This document shows, piece after piece, positions 1-14,391 of a DNA stretch of 64,000 bases. Under the pieces are notes generated by a model, which was given only the letters and a program-made list of their open reading frames with translations, did not search any database and was not told the DNA's origin. Position 1 is the stretch's first letter. The number at the start of each line of letters is the position of its first letter. Source of the stretch: Opisthocomus hoazin (lineage: Eukaryota; Chordata; Aves; Opisthocomiformes; Opisthocomidae); assembly GCF_030867145.1 (NCBI RefSeq), contig NC_134427.1, positions 10,377,001 through 10,441,000 on the forward strand, written 5' to 3'. A program made the position numbers and the translations under genes.

Positions 1-3000
1 GGGTAGGGCTGATCCTGCTACGTCAAAACGGGGATGCTCTGGTGGGTGCCAGCCTCCCCAGCACAGGTGGGGTGCATCGACTGGTGCTGACATATTAGCC
101 AACATTTACATATCAGTGCTTTGTATTCCCTAAGCTTTATTGCTATGATAACAGCAAGAAAGAGATAGCTGGCTGAAAATAATGTGACTTTTGTGGTAAT
201 TGGTGTGCAGGATGGGGCAAAGGGCAGAGCAACTGCTTGTGATAGACGAGAAGAACATGAGGAACTGGAGAGACAGGGCAAACAAAAATCATTCTAGGGT
301 GGTTCAGGTTCAGGTCATCCTGCTGTGGGGCATGGGACAGACAAGCTACCCTCTCCAAGGCCCTTCCAGCCTTATCTGCTGCTATTGCAGTTCCTGTCTG
401 TTGCAGGAAAGCACCTCTTAGTGCCATTCATGCTGGGATTTCTCTCCTTTCCCATCTGTGCAGGACCCCCAGCAGCACACAGGGTGCAGCTACAGCGCAC
501 GGAGCAGCAGCAGGGTGTAGGTGCGATGGGGTTAGCCTCATCCCCAGTGTCATAAGTGGTGCTCAGCTCCATCCCCCTGGCACAAGGGCATGGATCAGTC
601 CTCAGGGCAGCAGCATGCGGAGTGCTGGATCCAGCTGGCAGCAATGCTTTCTCCTTCCTGACCCCACCACTGTACTCCCTGTGCTTAGCTCTTGCTGTTC
701 TAGTTTTTGCTGATCTAGACATGTTAAAATTAATTTTTCTCTTGGTGCCTGACTCTAGGCAAGGTTATTAGGTAGCTGGGTCATTGCAGTATGTGACTGT
801 CAGCTGCTGAAATAATTTGCATCGGGCTGTGGGTTGGTAACCCACTAAAGACTGCGTTTGGAAGGATGACTAATCAGCATCAAAACTCCAGCAAGCTTCA
901 TTTTAAAAACAAGGAATGTTTTCTTCAAGAAGAACAAGAAAGCTGCATTTCCGTGTTGTAAAATGATTGGCCTTCATGTGGCAAGAGCCCAGCTCATTTC
1001 CCCTCTGGTCTGCATTCTGGAATCGTTACCATACTTATTTCCAGCAGTGCAGAAAGACTTTTCCACATGCCTCCTCTTCAGCCAGCAGTCTGTAGCTCAT
1101 ACTTAATGTTTCCTAGGCAGAAGGAGATGAGGACAAACCAACAGCACTGCTGTGATGACTACCACCTTAGAAAACATAAAACCTTTCTCTAACAGCAGTT
1201 GCCAGGTTTGGGAGCAAACCCAGTCCTGCAGTCAGTACTTCAACAATGCCTCCGAGGAGTGTGCAGCCTTGGGACAGTCTGTGCGAGGACTTCACGGGAA
1301 GCTCCTATGTCTCAAAAAACCATCTTCAACCAGAGCAGGATTGTACCTTGTCCTGGCAGAGGGGAGGGTGCTCTGTAATGAAGAAAATGCATAAACTTAA
1401 AAATTCATTTGCTCAGGCTATTCTTTATGAATTCATAACAAAACTTGGTTTGCATGGATATTTGCTTTCACCGACACTGAAGAGCATTTGTGCCAATTAA
1501 GATGGGTGAGCAGAAACCTCATCTTCTGCACTCACGTAACTTCTGTCACAGCAACTTTTAACTGGCTGCTGTCCTGGCATTTCACATTCCAGCCTGACAA
1601 CAGTCTACAGGTTTTGACCAACATGCTCTATAAAAAACATCATTTACTGGAAAAGAACAGTAAACAGCTCATAAAAAGTGTTTCTCAGCATCAGCTCCAG
1701 AAAGGAATTCCTCCCAGAAGCCCATCTTGCTCTTTTTTAGAGCTGATAGGGACATGCAGGATGGAAGGGTATTCATAGCTGCACCGTGGCTTAAAAACAG
1801 AAGAAAATAATACTCTTGTGGAAAAAAAAAAAAGGTTCTCTCATGGGCTGGGCACAGGCAGAATTAGAAAACAGGCTGTGTTGTCCTCAGGCAAGGGCAC
1901 TCCATGTCCTCCTGCTTCTGCAGCAGGCGCTGAAGGTCTTTTAAGGATGGCAGATTACACCAGTGAGAGGTCCTCAGCTCCCACATGTGGAGGATACCTG
2001 AGATAACCAGGCCCTGGCTATACTGACCTGTACAGAAAGGGCAAACTGGTTCTCAGAAGGGTGCTATGGGCTCCTGCTCCCAGCCTTGCCAAGTCAAAGA
2101 TATTTCCCAAAGCAGCTACCCCTGTTGTTTTATTACTCCAAGGTCTGGGTCTCTGCACCTCTTTGGAGTCCCTGTCCCAGCAGCCACTCCAATGGATGAG
2201 CCCAAAACTGCATTTTTTCAGAGATCCATTTTTTTTGACAAGGGGTGGATGGTCTGAGACATTTCCAAGTGTGACACTTGCAGGAGAAGTAGCCATGTGC
2301 TCACCAGCGTGCACCCAACTGCCTGCCTCCAGGCACTGGAGTGGGCTGGGGTGGGTGGTGTCTGCAATTACAGCTCGCCTGACTTCAGCATCTCCTGTGC
2401 TCCAGATGGAGACAAAACACAGTGTTAAGAGCTACCAGCATCAAGTGCCCCAGATGGAACAAGAAGCTCCTGTGATGGACAGAGTAACACATATCTGGCC
2501 CACAGAGATCTAATCTCACTTTTGAACTCGGCAGTGTGAAGAGTTTTGATCTCTTCCTACACTTTTTGTTGCTGTTTTAGCATTATCTGTCCTCACTTTT
2601 CATATTTTTAGTGTCCCTATCCAGACCAGCATCAACTGGTGTGAAAGCCGTGAATAAAAGGCACTTCTTCTAAAAGCAGGGTGAGCAACATATGGCCTTA
2701 GATTTGATTTTGCCCCAAATATTTTTACAATTGACTTAGTTTTGTGTTCACACATATATCTCATAAGAGATTTGTGAATGAAGCACTGCCAAAGGCATTA
2801 ACACATAAAAATATTTTTCAGCCACTAAATATCCCCATCTCATCTGTGAAAAGAGGCTTTTCCAAACATTATACGTTTGTGGTCCATCTAATTGGTACTG
2901 GAAGAAAATCTGAGATAGCTTTCTCTGTAGCTGCTAAGTAGCTAATACTTGCTTTATCTTTTGACACACACTTTCTGCAGTGGTGAGAACCATAATATTG

Positions 3001-3432
3001 TTTGATGGATTTGCCAGGCCAGCTAGCCATGAAAGTAGCTTGGAAAATCTAGCCTTGTTTACAGATGATTTTAAAGGTCTATGTTGACTGTGGGTTTCAT
3101 TTCTTTATTAATGAAATTATTTTAAGATTATATTGAAAGAGCTGTTTTACAAAGAGTTGGAAATCACACAGTGTGAAAGTTCCTGATGAGCTCGCTGGTG
3201 AGGTTGGCTCCCCACCATCCCGCTGATCCAGATACGCTCTGTCAACAGGGACGTGACACCCAGTGCTGGCAGATGCACCCCCGCTCTCCTTCCCCGGGGC
3301 TGCAGCTATACCTTCCTGATTTCTTTTTTCACCACTGAGGTCCCACGCTGAGGGTGGCTGCTGCTAGCCCAGAGGTCCTGCTCATACTTACTGAGTTGCT
3401 GCAAAAAGGGATGCTGACTCCCTGAGCTGAGG
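1..3432. other. Intergenic DNA, no gene seen
   Basis: AT-rich to mixed sequence with no frame longer than about 150 codons and no exon-like block with matching splice sites and recognisable protein similarity. An A run near 1,818-1,833 and an AATAAA near 2,653 are unsupported by anything around them. I see nothing else to annotate. Confidence 0.6.
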
Positions 3433-4658
3433 GGTGGTGGGTTGGCCCTGGCTGGACACCACATGCCCACCAGAGCCCTTCTGTCGCTCCCCACCTCAGC
3501 TGCACAGGGGAGAGAAAATACAACAAAAGGCTCATGGGTTGAGATAAGGACAGGGAGAGATCATTCACCAGTTAAAATCACAGGTGAAACAGACTGTACT
3601 TGGGGAAAATCAATCTAATTTGTTATCAAATCAAAGTAGGATAATGAGATATAAATACTAAATCTTAGAACACCTTCCCCCCACCCCTTCCCTCTTCCCG
3701 GGCTCAACTTCACTCCTGAATTCTCTCCCTCTTCCCCCCAGGAGGCACAGGGGAATGGGGGTTGCAGTCAGTTCATCCCATGTTGTCTCTGCCACTCCTT
3801 GCTCCTCAGGAGAAGGACTCCTCACCCTCTGCCCCTGCTCCAGCATGGGGTCCATCCCACGGGAGGCAGTCCCCAATGAGCCTCTCCAGCACGAACCCTT
3901 CCCACGTGCTGCAGCTCTTTATGAACTACCCCAGCCTGGGTCCCTTCCCAAGGGGTGCAGTCCTTCAGGAACAGACTGCTCCATCGTGGGTCCCCCATGG
4001 GGTCACAAGCTCTGCCAGCAAACCTGCTCTGTTGTGGGCTTCTCTCTCCACGGGTCTACAGGTCCTGGCAGGAGCCTGCTCCATTGTGGGCTCCCCCCAG
4101 GGTCACAGCCTCCTTCAGGCATGCCCCTGCTCCAGCGTGGGTTTCTCTCTCCACAGGTCCGGGCAGGAGCCTGCTCCATTGTGGGTTCCCCACAGGGTCA
4201 CAGCCTCCTTCAGGCATCCCCCTGCTCTGGTGTGGTGTCCTCCCTGGGCTGCAGGTGGTGATCTGCTCCGCCCTGGACCTCCATGGACTGCAGGGCACAG
4301 CCCGACCCACCATGGTCTCCTCCATGGGCTGCAGCGAATCTCTGCTCCAGTGCCTGGAGCACCTCCTGCCTTCCTTCTGCACTGACCTTGGGGTCTGCAG
4401 GGCTGTTTCTCTCACATATTCTCATCGTGTCTCTCCGCTGCTATTGTTCCACAGCAGTTTTTTCCCCCTTCTTAACTATCTTATCCCAGAGGCACTTCCA
4501 CTGTGGCTGAGGTGCTTGGCCTTGGCCAGCAGTGGGTCCCTCTTGGAGCCGGCTGGCACTCGCTCTGTTGGACACAGGGGAGGCTTCAAGGAGCTTCTCA
4601 CAGAAGCCACCCCTGTAGCCCTACCGCTACCAACACCTTGCCACGCAAACCCAATGCA
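3433..4658 (+). repeat. Solo LTR of an avian endogenous retrovirus (ERVL-like)
   Basis: The block opens with a degraded TGTGGTGGGTTG-like end at 3,433 and closes with CAAACCCAATGCA at 4,658, i.e. TG...CA ends as expected for an LTR. In between is the long C-rich, GTGGGTCCC-rich body that I recall from a family very common in bird genomes, which I assign to ERVL from memory. About 1.2 kb is right for one LTR. No gag, pol or env reading frame flanks it, so it is a solo LTR left by recombination. I see no clear target-site duplication, which fits an old copy. The long plus frames at 3,755-4,665 and minus frames at 4,056-4,754 are shadows of its GC-rich body, not genes. Confidence 0.85.
4060..4235 (+). 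repeat. Internal ~95-bp tandem repeat within the LTR
   Basis: Two near-identical units, each running through 'gcaggagcctgctccattgt', a 'ggtcacagcctccttcaggc' stretch and a CTCTCTCCAC-type segment, lie head to tail. A more diverged third unit precedes them (about 3,975-4,060). This is length variation inside the LTR body. Confidence 0.75.
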
Positions 4659-7006
4659 GTTGTAGAGTTGTGGTTCTATTTTACAGCCCCGTGGGTCCTG
4701 GTTCACCCTTCTGCGCTGCGCTGCTGTTGCCTCTGGGCTCCTGCTCAACCACAAACAGCTTCAGACCGGCCCTGCTCATAAAATCTGGGTGTAAACTGTA
4801 CGGTGGATGTAAACTTCCCCCAGACAGTCAGATCTGGTGAACAACAGAAAGTGTGTGGAGTCAGGTCAAACAGCAAATTGCTCCCATATCTCAGGGAATA
4901 CAAATTCTAACATGAGATTCAAGTGCAACATTTTAAAGTAACATCAGCTGACACTTCGTTTTGAACGTGAGGTTAAATGTTTAAAGGAGGCTGCAAGCGT
5001 TGAAAGGGTTCAAGCTGATGCAAAATGAAGCATTATTTTTGCTCCAGGTATAGCTGATCCTCTTCTTGGTCTGTTTCACCAGCCAAACCATTATTTTTCC
5101 ATCCTGTAACTGGGAAGAAGAATCTAACTTCCCCACTGGGGACCAGCGTCACAGACCTGGGAGCTGGAAGATGCACTGTGTGTAACACATACTGAATAAA
5201 CCCTTTGCCCTGCAGTGTAAATAAGCCTGTAATGGTTTCACAGCCCCAGCTGGGAGGAATACATCCATCTTTCTGGTGCATGCACAGCCTCTCAGGATTA
5301 AATCTCAGCTTAAGACCCTGGCATCTTCTTCTCAGCACGGAAATCACTTCCAAGCGAGCAAAACAGGATTCTTAAAGCTCTCTCTATTAATTCCCACCCT
5401 AGCTAAACACCATCAGGTGCTGAATCCTTCAGGCCAGCGAGTTGGATATTCCCCTTGGCACAGCCCAACTTTTTTTTGTTAAGGCTTGCACTATTATGCA
5501 CAATTTTTTAAATTTTCAACCCTCATCCACAGTGCCACCTCCCTGAACTCACTGCTCTGTGTCTATGTGCCACCTTTCACTCTTTATTTGGAGTATTTAG
5601 ATGCTTTGGGATAAACATGATCATGTCCAGTGCCCACATGCTATCTAGCACAGTGGGGTGCTGGTCCACCCACAGGATTTCTCAGAGCTGTGATTATGGA
5701 GGCAGTAGTGATATCACCAAGGAATACAGGAGGGTGGAGGGCTGGGAGAGGCCACGGCAGTGCAAACCCATGTTTTCTACAGACAAGCCCTTGGGTGACA
5801 CACGTGCTGTGATCCGCACGACCTTTGATGACAGCTTTACCTTCAGGACACAGATTCGCCAGGGCTAACAGTCCCACTGTCCCAAACTGCCCTGTGTGAG
5901 CTGCTCTGGGTGTCACGTGCAGCCCTGCCTTATTGGTGTGGCAGCTGCCTTCACCCGGGACGGGACGGATGACTCAATTCCCAAGCAAGCCCTCCTCCCC
6001 AGCCAGGAAGTGCTGTGAAGCCGTGGAGAGAAAAACTTTGATCTTTATCAGCATGAAAATACAGACTTCTTGGAGGCCACCCTTCCTCACGCTCCCAGCT
6101 GCCCCAGCCAAGCAGAGCTGCAGCCGCCACCGGCAGCGCTGAGCATGCTATGGGAGCGCTGACACGTGGGGGGGGGATTAGGAAGACACAACTGCTAAAA
6201 GAACAGCCTGCGCGGGTCAAGCCCCGGGTGCAGGCAGCTGCCTGCCGTGTGGGCAGCCAGGGCGGCTTATGGAATCACCTGTTGCATGAGGGGCCAGCTC
6301 CTGTCGGCACTCTTGCACACCACATGTGTGCAAAACTGATTTTCAGCCCCATTACCATTATTAAAAGCGTAATTTATTCAGTGGCACACATGCAAGAGTA
6401 TTTCCTCCCTTGCTGTATGAACAGCATGACTCAGCTGGGGACGGTCCACACTCCTGCTTGCACTTGCATCGGCTTTCTTTTTCCTTTTCCTTGCTAAATG
6501 CCCAGCGTGGAAGAAAACAGGCAGAGGGCGAAGTCGCACGTGGTCGGTCCACGGCCTGTTTTAGCTGGGCGCTTGGAACCAGAGGGCTGCAGTTGTCCCT
6601 AAGGGACCACAAATGCAGATCTGCCCAGCGGGGCCCTGGCTGCCAGCAGATCATCCCTGAGTTCTCCTTTACTGCTTCTCTGGCCTTGACTGTGAAGTGG
6701 TTGATATGGGCTGCTCCCTGCTTCCTCTGGCAGCCCGCTGCGAGTTCACGAGCTGCTGGGCAAACACTCATTGTTTGAATTTTATTGCCTGTGCTATCTC
6801 TCTCCTAGCAGCACTGTTATCTGCAGCACATATAATATGCCAGCTTTCCATAAAGCTGCCCGTGTTTATGGTTTTGTCAATGAGAACTCTCCCCTACGAC
6901 ACTTCTGTACGCTAGGCAGGCGTTGGCAGGAGGATCAGGGATGGCAATATTCCTTGCTGGGGGATCGGGAAGGAGAATTAGATGAGTCACTGATGCAGAC
7001 ATTGAA

Positions 7007-7057
7007 ACTTCCACACTGCTGGTCTGGATACACGACTTCAAACTGCTGGTCTGGATA
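7007..7057 (+). repeat. Two-copy direct repeat, 28-bp period
   Basis: The string 'actgctggtctggata' occurs twice, 28 bases apart, each copy preceded by an ACTTC-type flank. The second copy carries small differences. This is a local duplication with no evident function. Confidence 0.8.
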
Positions 7058-10000
7058 AAGTGACTGTCCCTCATGAGTTGGAGACCCACTTTAAATGCAG
7101 AAAGCTAAGGAACCACAAACCAAGGAACCTTACTGTGCTGCGTTACATCTCCAAAATGCTTTGCTGCACTCAAAATCCTCTGAATCTTCATGTTACAAAG
7201 TAAGAATGCTTTCAGCAGTGACAGCTGACCTGCAGCATGGCAAGGGACAGCCACCTGCACAGCCAGGCACTGTCGGCGTGGCAAGGCAGCCACCTGCTCG
7301 GCTGGGGCTGACAACTGGAGCTGGTCCCATGCTACCCCACCATGCGGGAGACGGCGATGGGGCCGTTTGCTCTGCTGCCCACCCAGCAGAGGTTGTCTGA
7401 CAGAGTGGATCAATAGACGACATAAAACTCACGACCAAAGAGGACTGTGTCCCCGTGTGTCTCTGGAGTACTCCCAAGAAAGGGATGAAGGGTAATGCAG
7501 GTCCTCAGCCTTGGCTCTGCCCAAAGCGAGATGTGCAAGAGCACCTGTTCAGGTCAGATTGGCTCTTTCACAAATAAAAAAGTCCACCAATGGAAAGTGT
7601 AAGCATCTTTCCATTCTCCTAAGAGAAATCTTGATGCTGGCACTCAGGGGCACAGCAGGTTTCTGCAGCTCCATGAACCTGCTCTGCCGCAGCCCTTGGC
7701 TGCAGGGCTCAGCGTGGCTGCATCTGCCGTCGCAGTGCTGAACATGCCTTTTCTCAGCTAACAGAGAAGAAAATGTACTGGAAAGCAGAGATGAAGGCTT
7801 CAAATTTGAAGAGCTCAAGGCAATTGAAAATGCTGCGAGGAGAAACATGAAACGTACTACGAGGTGCTCCTACTGCAATGGTGTTACAGCCACCCTTGAG
7901 CAGGCACAGGAAGGGGAGCGTTTTCCAGCTCAGAGGTAAAAACAAAGCAAAAAGAGAACAAGTCTGGGTTAGCAAGACACGGAGGAGAAAACTATTTAAT
8001 CTTGAGCAATCAGAAGCACTTAGTTCAACCTGAACATTGCTATGTTTCCGAACACTATATTTAACTCCCCTTATACTTAAGGTCACTTGTAATGGAAAAA
8101 ATGCATTTTAAAAACTTCCGTTGGAAACTCAAATAGTTACAGAAGTCCTAAGGTGAAACAAAAGGGAAAATAGAAGATGTTGAAACAAACATGTTTTTCA
8201 GCTGTATCTGTTGTCGAAATCATGTGTAATTTCAATTCTCCCCAAATGCCTTTGTGCATTTAATTTGTGAAGGGGAGGTGTGTGAACTACTCATGGGCAG
8301 CAGCTCAGGGGCTATCCAGCAGAAGAGCAAATTATTAAAGAGTTTAAGAAGAAGGAGGCAGCTCAAGCCTGTACCTGTGCCCTCGTGTGCACAAGTTGAA
8401 ACAGATCCCTGACTGCACTGAACTGACTGCGTATTTGTAATGAACATAAAATATCCAACTGCAAATAGCAGTGGGTGCCACAGTTCATCAACCCTCGAGC
8501 CTGGTGTCTAGCTCGTACCCAATACACCCCCTATGGCTTAGTTTTTGGAGTATCCAGTGCTGGAGGCAGTGACGAGAAAATGAAGCCTCCTTGCCAGGGA
8601 GCAAGACAGGCTCAGCAGCTCAGAGACTGTTGGTACCAACCGGAGCCAAGGGTGCTGCCAAGCAGGGGAGCCTGGGGTTTTGGGCTTCTACGTTTTTTAG
8701 GGCAGGATGGTACCAGGCACACCTTTCAGGGCCAAATTTCCTTCTGAGTATTTCCAGGGGACTTGTCGCTTAGCACCACCAAAGTCAGCGGCAGCTCAGC
8801 TCGAGGGCAGCAGTGCGTCGAGGGGGTGAAAGGTGTGAAAAGTGCAACGTGCGGCACCTTTTCTTCCCACCTCCCTGCTGGGATGGCTCCCAGCCTGCGG
8901 ACTTTGTAGCGGTGCTTTGCAGGTTCCCTGTACGGGAGCATTTGCACCTCAGTGTACGGCACTTTGCCCCCTGTTCTGAAAGGGGATATAACGTTTCCAA
9001 CTGCTAAAGCATGAAGCAAACAACTGATTTAAGGGGGATTTGGTTATGAAGGGTTTTGGAGAGCTGATTTCGATTCACGAGCTGTACAGATGAGAAGGGC
9101 AAGCACGGCTGTGCAGAGGGGCTGCTCTGCTGGGCTCTGGCGCGGCAGATCCTGGTACAACATGCTTTTTCTATTTCCCTTCCCAGAGGCATCATCCCTG
9201 CCAGCCGTGCATCCCAAGGACGCTGGTGCCTGGTGGGGAGCACTCAGGAAAGATCCTGTCCCACCCTGCAATGGTATCAGTGATCGTGACCCATTTTTCA
9301 GAGTTAGCATCTACCTCCACAACACCACTTAAGATGCATTAGAAAAGCGGTGTCAGCATTAGCAACAAGAGTGTCCCTCAACTAGTGTGACAGTCTCAGA
9401 TTTGGACTTTACCTTGGACTGTATCCACTGCAGAGTGAAGGAAGTCAAGGCCTTAAAAAACCTTTGTAATGGCTTCTATATCAGAGGCCTTTCGATCCTG
9501 ATAAGATTTTAAGTTATCGCATGCTAAATGCCAGAGGTTCTTTGAAACACTCTCTCTCAGCTACTCCACTCGGTAGGAGGACCAGCTCCTGCCTGCAGTA
9601 CCGAAGTGGCAGAGAGAAGAAATCACCCACAGCAGCGCCTGTCCCTTCCCCTCGCCTGACACAGCGACCCCGGGAGCACAACCCACGGGCTGGCTCCCGC
9701 ACCGCGGGAGCTCCCATGCTCCTGTGCTGCTGCTGGAGACCCGGCCCCCAAAATCCACTGTGTGCACAAACCCAGGACACAGCCCGAGCGCTGGCACCCG
9801 GTTTCCACTTGTGCATTCTGAGAAGCTTTTCCTGCCATGTCCCTTCCTTAGCTCTACAGAAGGCACTGTGCAGTGACCGCAGCTCCTGTCATAAATAAGG
9901 TGCCTGATCCCTGAAATGGTATGCATGTATCAGCTAAATAAGGATGCACTCTGTGCTGTTTGAGGTGGATCTTCCTGGTATGGGTTGGCTTTTGGGCCAG

Positions 10001-13000
10001 AAATGAGGGTGAGCAATGCTCTGCCTAGCACGCAGCACCAAAGCAGATGAGCTCCTTGCAGTCTTCACCATGTTACGCTCCTGATGCTGCCAGGAGGTAA
10101 GTGAAGACCCCGTGGTTTGTAGGCTGATGCTCTGATGCAGTTTGGCCATGGGCCACAGTACCAAGAACCTGCAGAGTCCCTACTCGGGCTATCGCCAGCA
10201 GCCAGTATCATCCCTGCAGCACAGCGGGGGCCACCCTGAGCTGGGGGATGAGAGCCGGTGAGTGCCGCCTGCTCCTCTTTCACCCTGCAAAGGTCTCCCA
10301 CAGCACCACAGAGAAAGCTGGCGGTCAGGCAGCACTGCTTGGCCTGATGTTCTGCAGAAATGCCACAGGACTCTCAGGCTGCTGAGGCTGAAGGTATCAC
10401 AGTAATCAGGATGCTCTCTCCCTTTTTCTTTCTTTTGTTTACACTGTACTTACTGTTTCAATTTAAATATTAACCCCTCTGTTACCCAGCATAGCCAGAA
10501 AAATCAAACACCTGTGTCTGAAAAGTGAAGGCCTGATTCCTCCATAGGATTTTGGATACCAATGGCAGTAAATCAGTGGCATTTTCCTAAAATGAGCTGC
10601 CAGAATGAGGACCGGGCGGCAGCCTGTTTCAGCTGCGTCTGTGATTCCTTTGTTATGATTCACCTTCCACAAATATCCAAATAAACAAGTTTGCTGGCAG
10701 GAATATGCTGGTGAGAGGCAAAAAGCTGCAAAAAAGTCACTGAACTCTCTACTTTGAATAGAGAAATCTCCTCCTGACAATTTAATCATCGAAGATGCCC
10801 TGGCTCACGCCCCGTGACCATCTGCGCTGGAGCCAGGTACCCGCACCATGTGCTTGGCACGGGGCGCAGTCACACCAGGAATATTCACAGCACTCTCTTC
10901 GCACTTCTCAAGGAAATGCATATTTTTCTCCTGAGCTGTCTTTTTGAAGCCTTAGAAAAGTATCACTAAATGCTGTTGCAATATTTTCCTCGTTTTTGCT
11001 GATCCTGGTATTTGGAAGCAGATGATGTTGTTATCAGGACTTCACCACTGCAACAAGGATTTCTACCTTAGCAGATACTTCCACAACCTCTTTTGTTTTT
11101 TGACAGATTCTATGATCCTAAAAAAGATAGCTGATTTCCCAATTATAGTGTCTAATGTATCAGTAGATCTAATGATTTCAGTAGATCAGTGGATATCTAG
11201 TATTGCTTTTACTTATGTGGACAGAATCCTTAGAATTTTTGAGCATATAATATAAATCAAATTTATGATTTTTATGCGTATTGAACATGTCTCTGCCTGC
11301 CATCATGTTTTTAAGAATCGGATAATGATCATCTGAACTGGCAAAGAACCACTTTTGGAGAAGAGAGAAGTAAATCACAAAAAATATTCACTAATATATA
11401 TGGTTATAGTACATATATGTATTTCCCTCTCTGTTCCATGAAAGCAAGAAATTAACTAAACTCTTCACTTAGATCAACTCTGTAACTGGCCACATGCAGT
11501 TGTTTGCTTTGGTGTCAACAGTATCATCGAGACAAGGTACAGAGTCCCTCCCCAGGATTTCAGCGTGTGCAGCAGTGCCAGGCTTACAGTGTGACAGTAA
11601 TGAAGCGTAATATGGCCTCTTTACCCAGAGTGAAGCCACCACGGTGGTCTCTGCAAAAATTCAGTAGAGTTGCACGAGAGAGCAGCTTGCAAAATATTTG
11701 AGATGCTGAAATATGTCCAGAAGACAACTGCTTTGGACAGGATGACAAATGAGCCTGTTACCCTCTGTCCCTCAGTAGACCTTGTGCCATATGTTAACTC
11801 CTGCCAGAAATGGCTCAGGGCTGATCCCCTGCGTGAAACGCTCCAGTTTTTTGGGTTGTACATAGGGGTCATGCAGAAGTCCAAGGCCCGGAGCACGCAC
11901 AGCCTGAGGTGCGCAGCTCACTGCACCGCAGCGGTCTGCCACCTCTGCAGTCACCTACAGCCATTGCACAGGAAAGTGGGTCCACGGAGGGCTGAAAAGA
12001 CAGCAGAGAGATAACTCTCTCCCAAATCGAGAGCTATGGACTGTCTCCTCTTTCTCCCTCTTAAGAAAGAATTCACTGAGCATTTCTGGGCTTGGGCTGT
12101 TTGCATGCTTGCATTAAGGCATGGTTAAGTTGATGCTTAACAGGTATTTCAGCAAAGGAAAAGAAACAGCAGGCCAAAGTATTTTTAAATGTACTTGGCT
12201 GTCTAAATTCTTTCACTAAGGCTAAGCTCAAAACCAAAACTATTCCTTCCCTTTTTCTCCAGGCAGTGCACACTTTCAGGATACAGAAATAGCCCAGCAT
12301 CCCTTTTCAATAGTTTATGAGTTGTCAATTGATGCTCACTGTGTTCTGTATTTAGAAATCATCCAGAGCAGCAGGATGTATGTACCAGGCCCAAGCAGCC
12401 TGTTTGTATTTCATACACAGTTATTTAGACCAGCTGTGCTTGTGAGATTTCTTCGCATTACTGCTATTGTGCAAAGAGACATTGAAATACTGCATTTCAG
12501 AAGGCTGCTAAATGGCAGTGTTTGAAGTCTTGACTATGGAGCAAAGCCTCTCTAATTCGGATTTCTGGAGCTTTTCCTGGAGCCATGTGGATATTTCGGG
12601 AAGTCATTCAAAGGAGCAGTTTTTGGGAAAGAAGATGGTTCACAGGAGGATCTTTTCCTCCCAAACCAGTCCAGGTCTTGAGTACTTCTGAAGAAAGAGC
12701 AGTGTGTTATTTGAGTTGTGTGCTGACTATTTTTGTACTATTTCATAAGATGTGTGGCCTGAGGACTGCCGTGAGCAGCATTCGGGGAAGCAGCTTGCAG
12801 GAGCACACACGCATGCCTGGTCCCTCTCGGTAGAGAAACCCAGCATCCTCCCCTGCTGACAAATGGCAGAAGGAGATAACGCGCAGAAATAACGACCACG
12901 AAAGAAGCTGGGGAAGGGGCAGGAGCAGATAAACATGCAGAGACACTGGACAACACCAGGCTTTCTCTAACAGAAGAGAAGTTTGCATGGGAATATGGTG

Positions 13001-14345
13001 TTCTCTGCTGTTAAACTCCCTCTAGTTTATATGATGCTGGCTTTTCTGCCTGCAAAAGGGCAGAAATGTACGATGAAAATATTACAATAGCCATCACAGA
13101 CTAATGCAGAAAAAATTATTAATTGGTTGTGGATCTTCTGTTGAAGCATGCAGCTCCATACAGCCTGGGCTGTGGAGCTCAACCATGCTGCTGGCTGTCC
13201 TGAAGGACAAGTCCTGCTCCAGCTGCAGCTTCCCAGCCACTTTCAAAGCTCTTGAAACTAGAAATTCATCTTCCACAGTGATTCAAAATATTCCAGGAGA
13301 CTTCTTTTTTTCATACATAATTATTCTTTACTTTTTAAAAAGAAAATTGACTAAAGTGGTCAGCATTTTTCAAAAATCAGAAATGTAATTGTAAAGGATG
13401 CTAAAAATGTCAGTCTATTTTCTGTAAATCTTCAGATTTGCTCCAAAATGACCATGTTCATTTGGCCAGACATCAGCAAATTTTGATAAAAATTTCCCTA
13501 ATCCTGCAAATGTAGTGAATTTTGTCTCTTTAAACAGCAAACAAATTTTTTTCTTTGTTCTTTGTCAGGTTAGCAAGAGCTGAGCTGAGAGGCTTATTGT
13601 GCCCCTGTATCCTGCTTGCTACGGGCAACAAGCTGTAGATGACCTGCTAAAGTGGGAGCAGAGGGATGCTGGCACATGCGTGAGGGACTCAGAACCACCC
13701 TGCGAATGCTATCGCTATATGAGCTGCTGCCTAAGAGCAGCTCTGCCTGATACATTCCTAAAACGCTTAAATGGAGGTGGAATGGGGCATTTCCATGCAG
13801 GTATGGCCAGGCATCTCCCTAGGTCGCTCCCTTGGGGTGTAGGAGACTGGTAACGTCAGGGTGTAGCCCGGTGCAGAAATCAGCTGTCTGGACCGGAGGA
13901 AAAATGCTCCCCAGGGCATTGCCTTTCGCATCCAGTGCTCTGCAGCACCCAGCACTGTTGCAAGTAATAACCACCACCAGGCAGGCAGGAATGTTCCAAG
14001 TGAGGCAGAGGTTGCCTGCAAATGCCCATCGGGTGCGATAGGAAGCACGTGGTGGCAGCACCCGGCCCATGGATGCAGGCTCAGGGTCCAGAGGTGGAGC
14101 CGTGCTTGGGGATGGAGTCATCACAACCCTCTTGGGACTCATTTTGAAAAACCTTTTAGAACCTAAAAACATATAGGATCCTCATTTTTGTGCCTCTGAA
14201 AGGATGGCAAGAGGTGAGCTTTCTGTCCTTGCCAAATACGTATATTTAGGAGACAAAATCTCTTCCAGTCTGGGGTGGAAGCACAAGCCAAGCTGTTCAT
14301 GAAGCGATGCCCTGTGTCATTTGTGACATGTTATGATTATGAGTT

Positions 14346-14391
14346 ACTAAACTAAGCTCAGCTGAGTAACTAAACAAAGCTCAGCTGAGTA
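14346..14391 (+). repeat. Tandem duplication of 23 bp with a palindrome in each copy
   Basis: Two 23-bp units follow each other directly with one mismatch (T at 14,353, A at 14,376). Each contains the perfect 10-base palindrome CTCAGCTGAG, which includes a CAGCTG E-box. The result is two E-boxes spaced 23 bp apart. A role in transcription-factor binding is only a possibility. Confidence 0.85.

Noticed and set aside
3755-4754. Frames of 92-236 codons
   Set aside because: They lie within the solo LTR and follow its internal tandem repeat; they are not retroviral genes.
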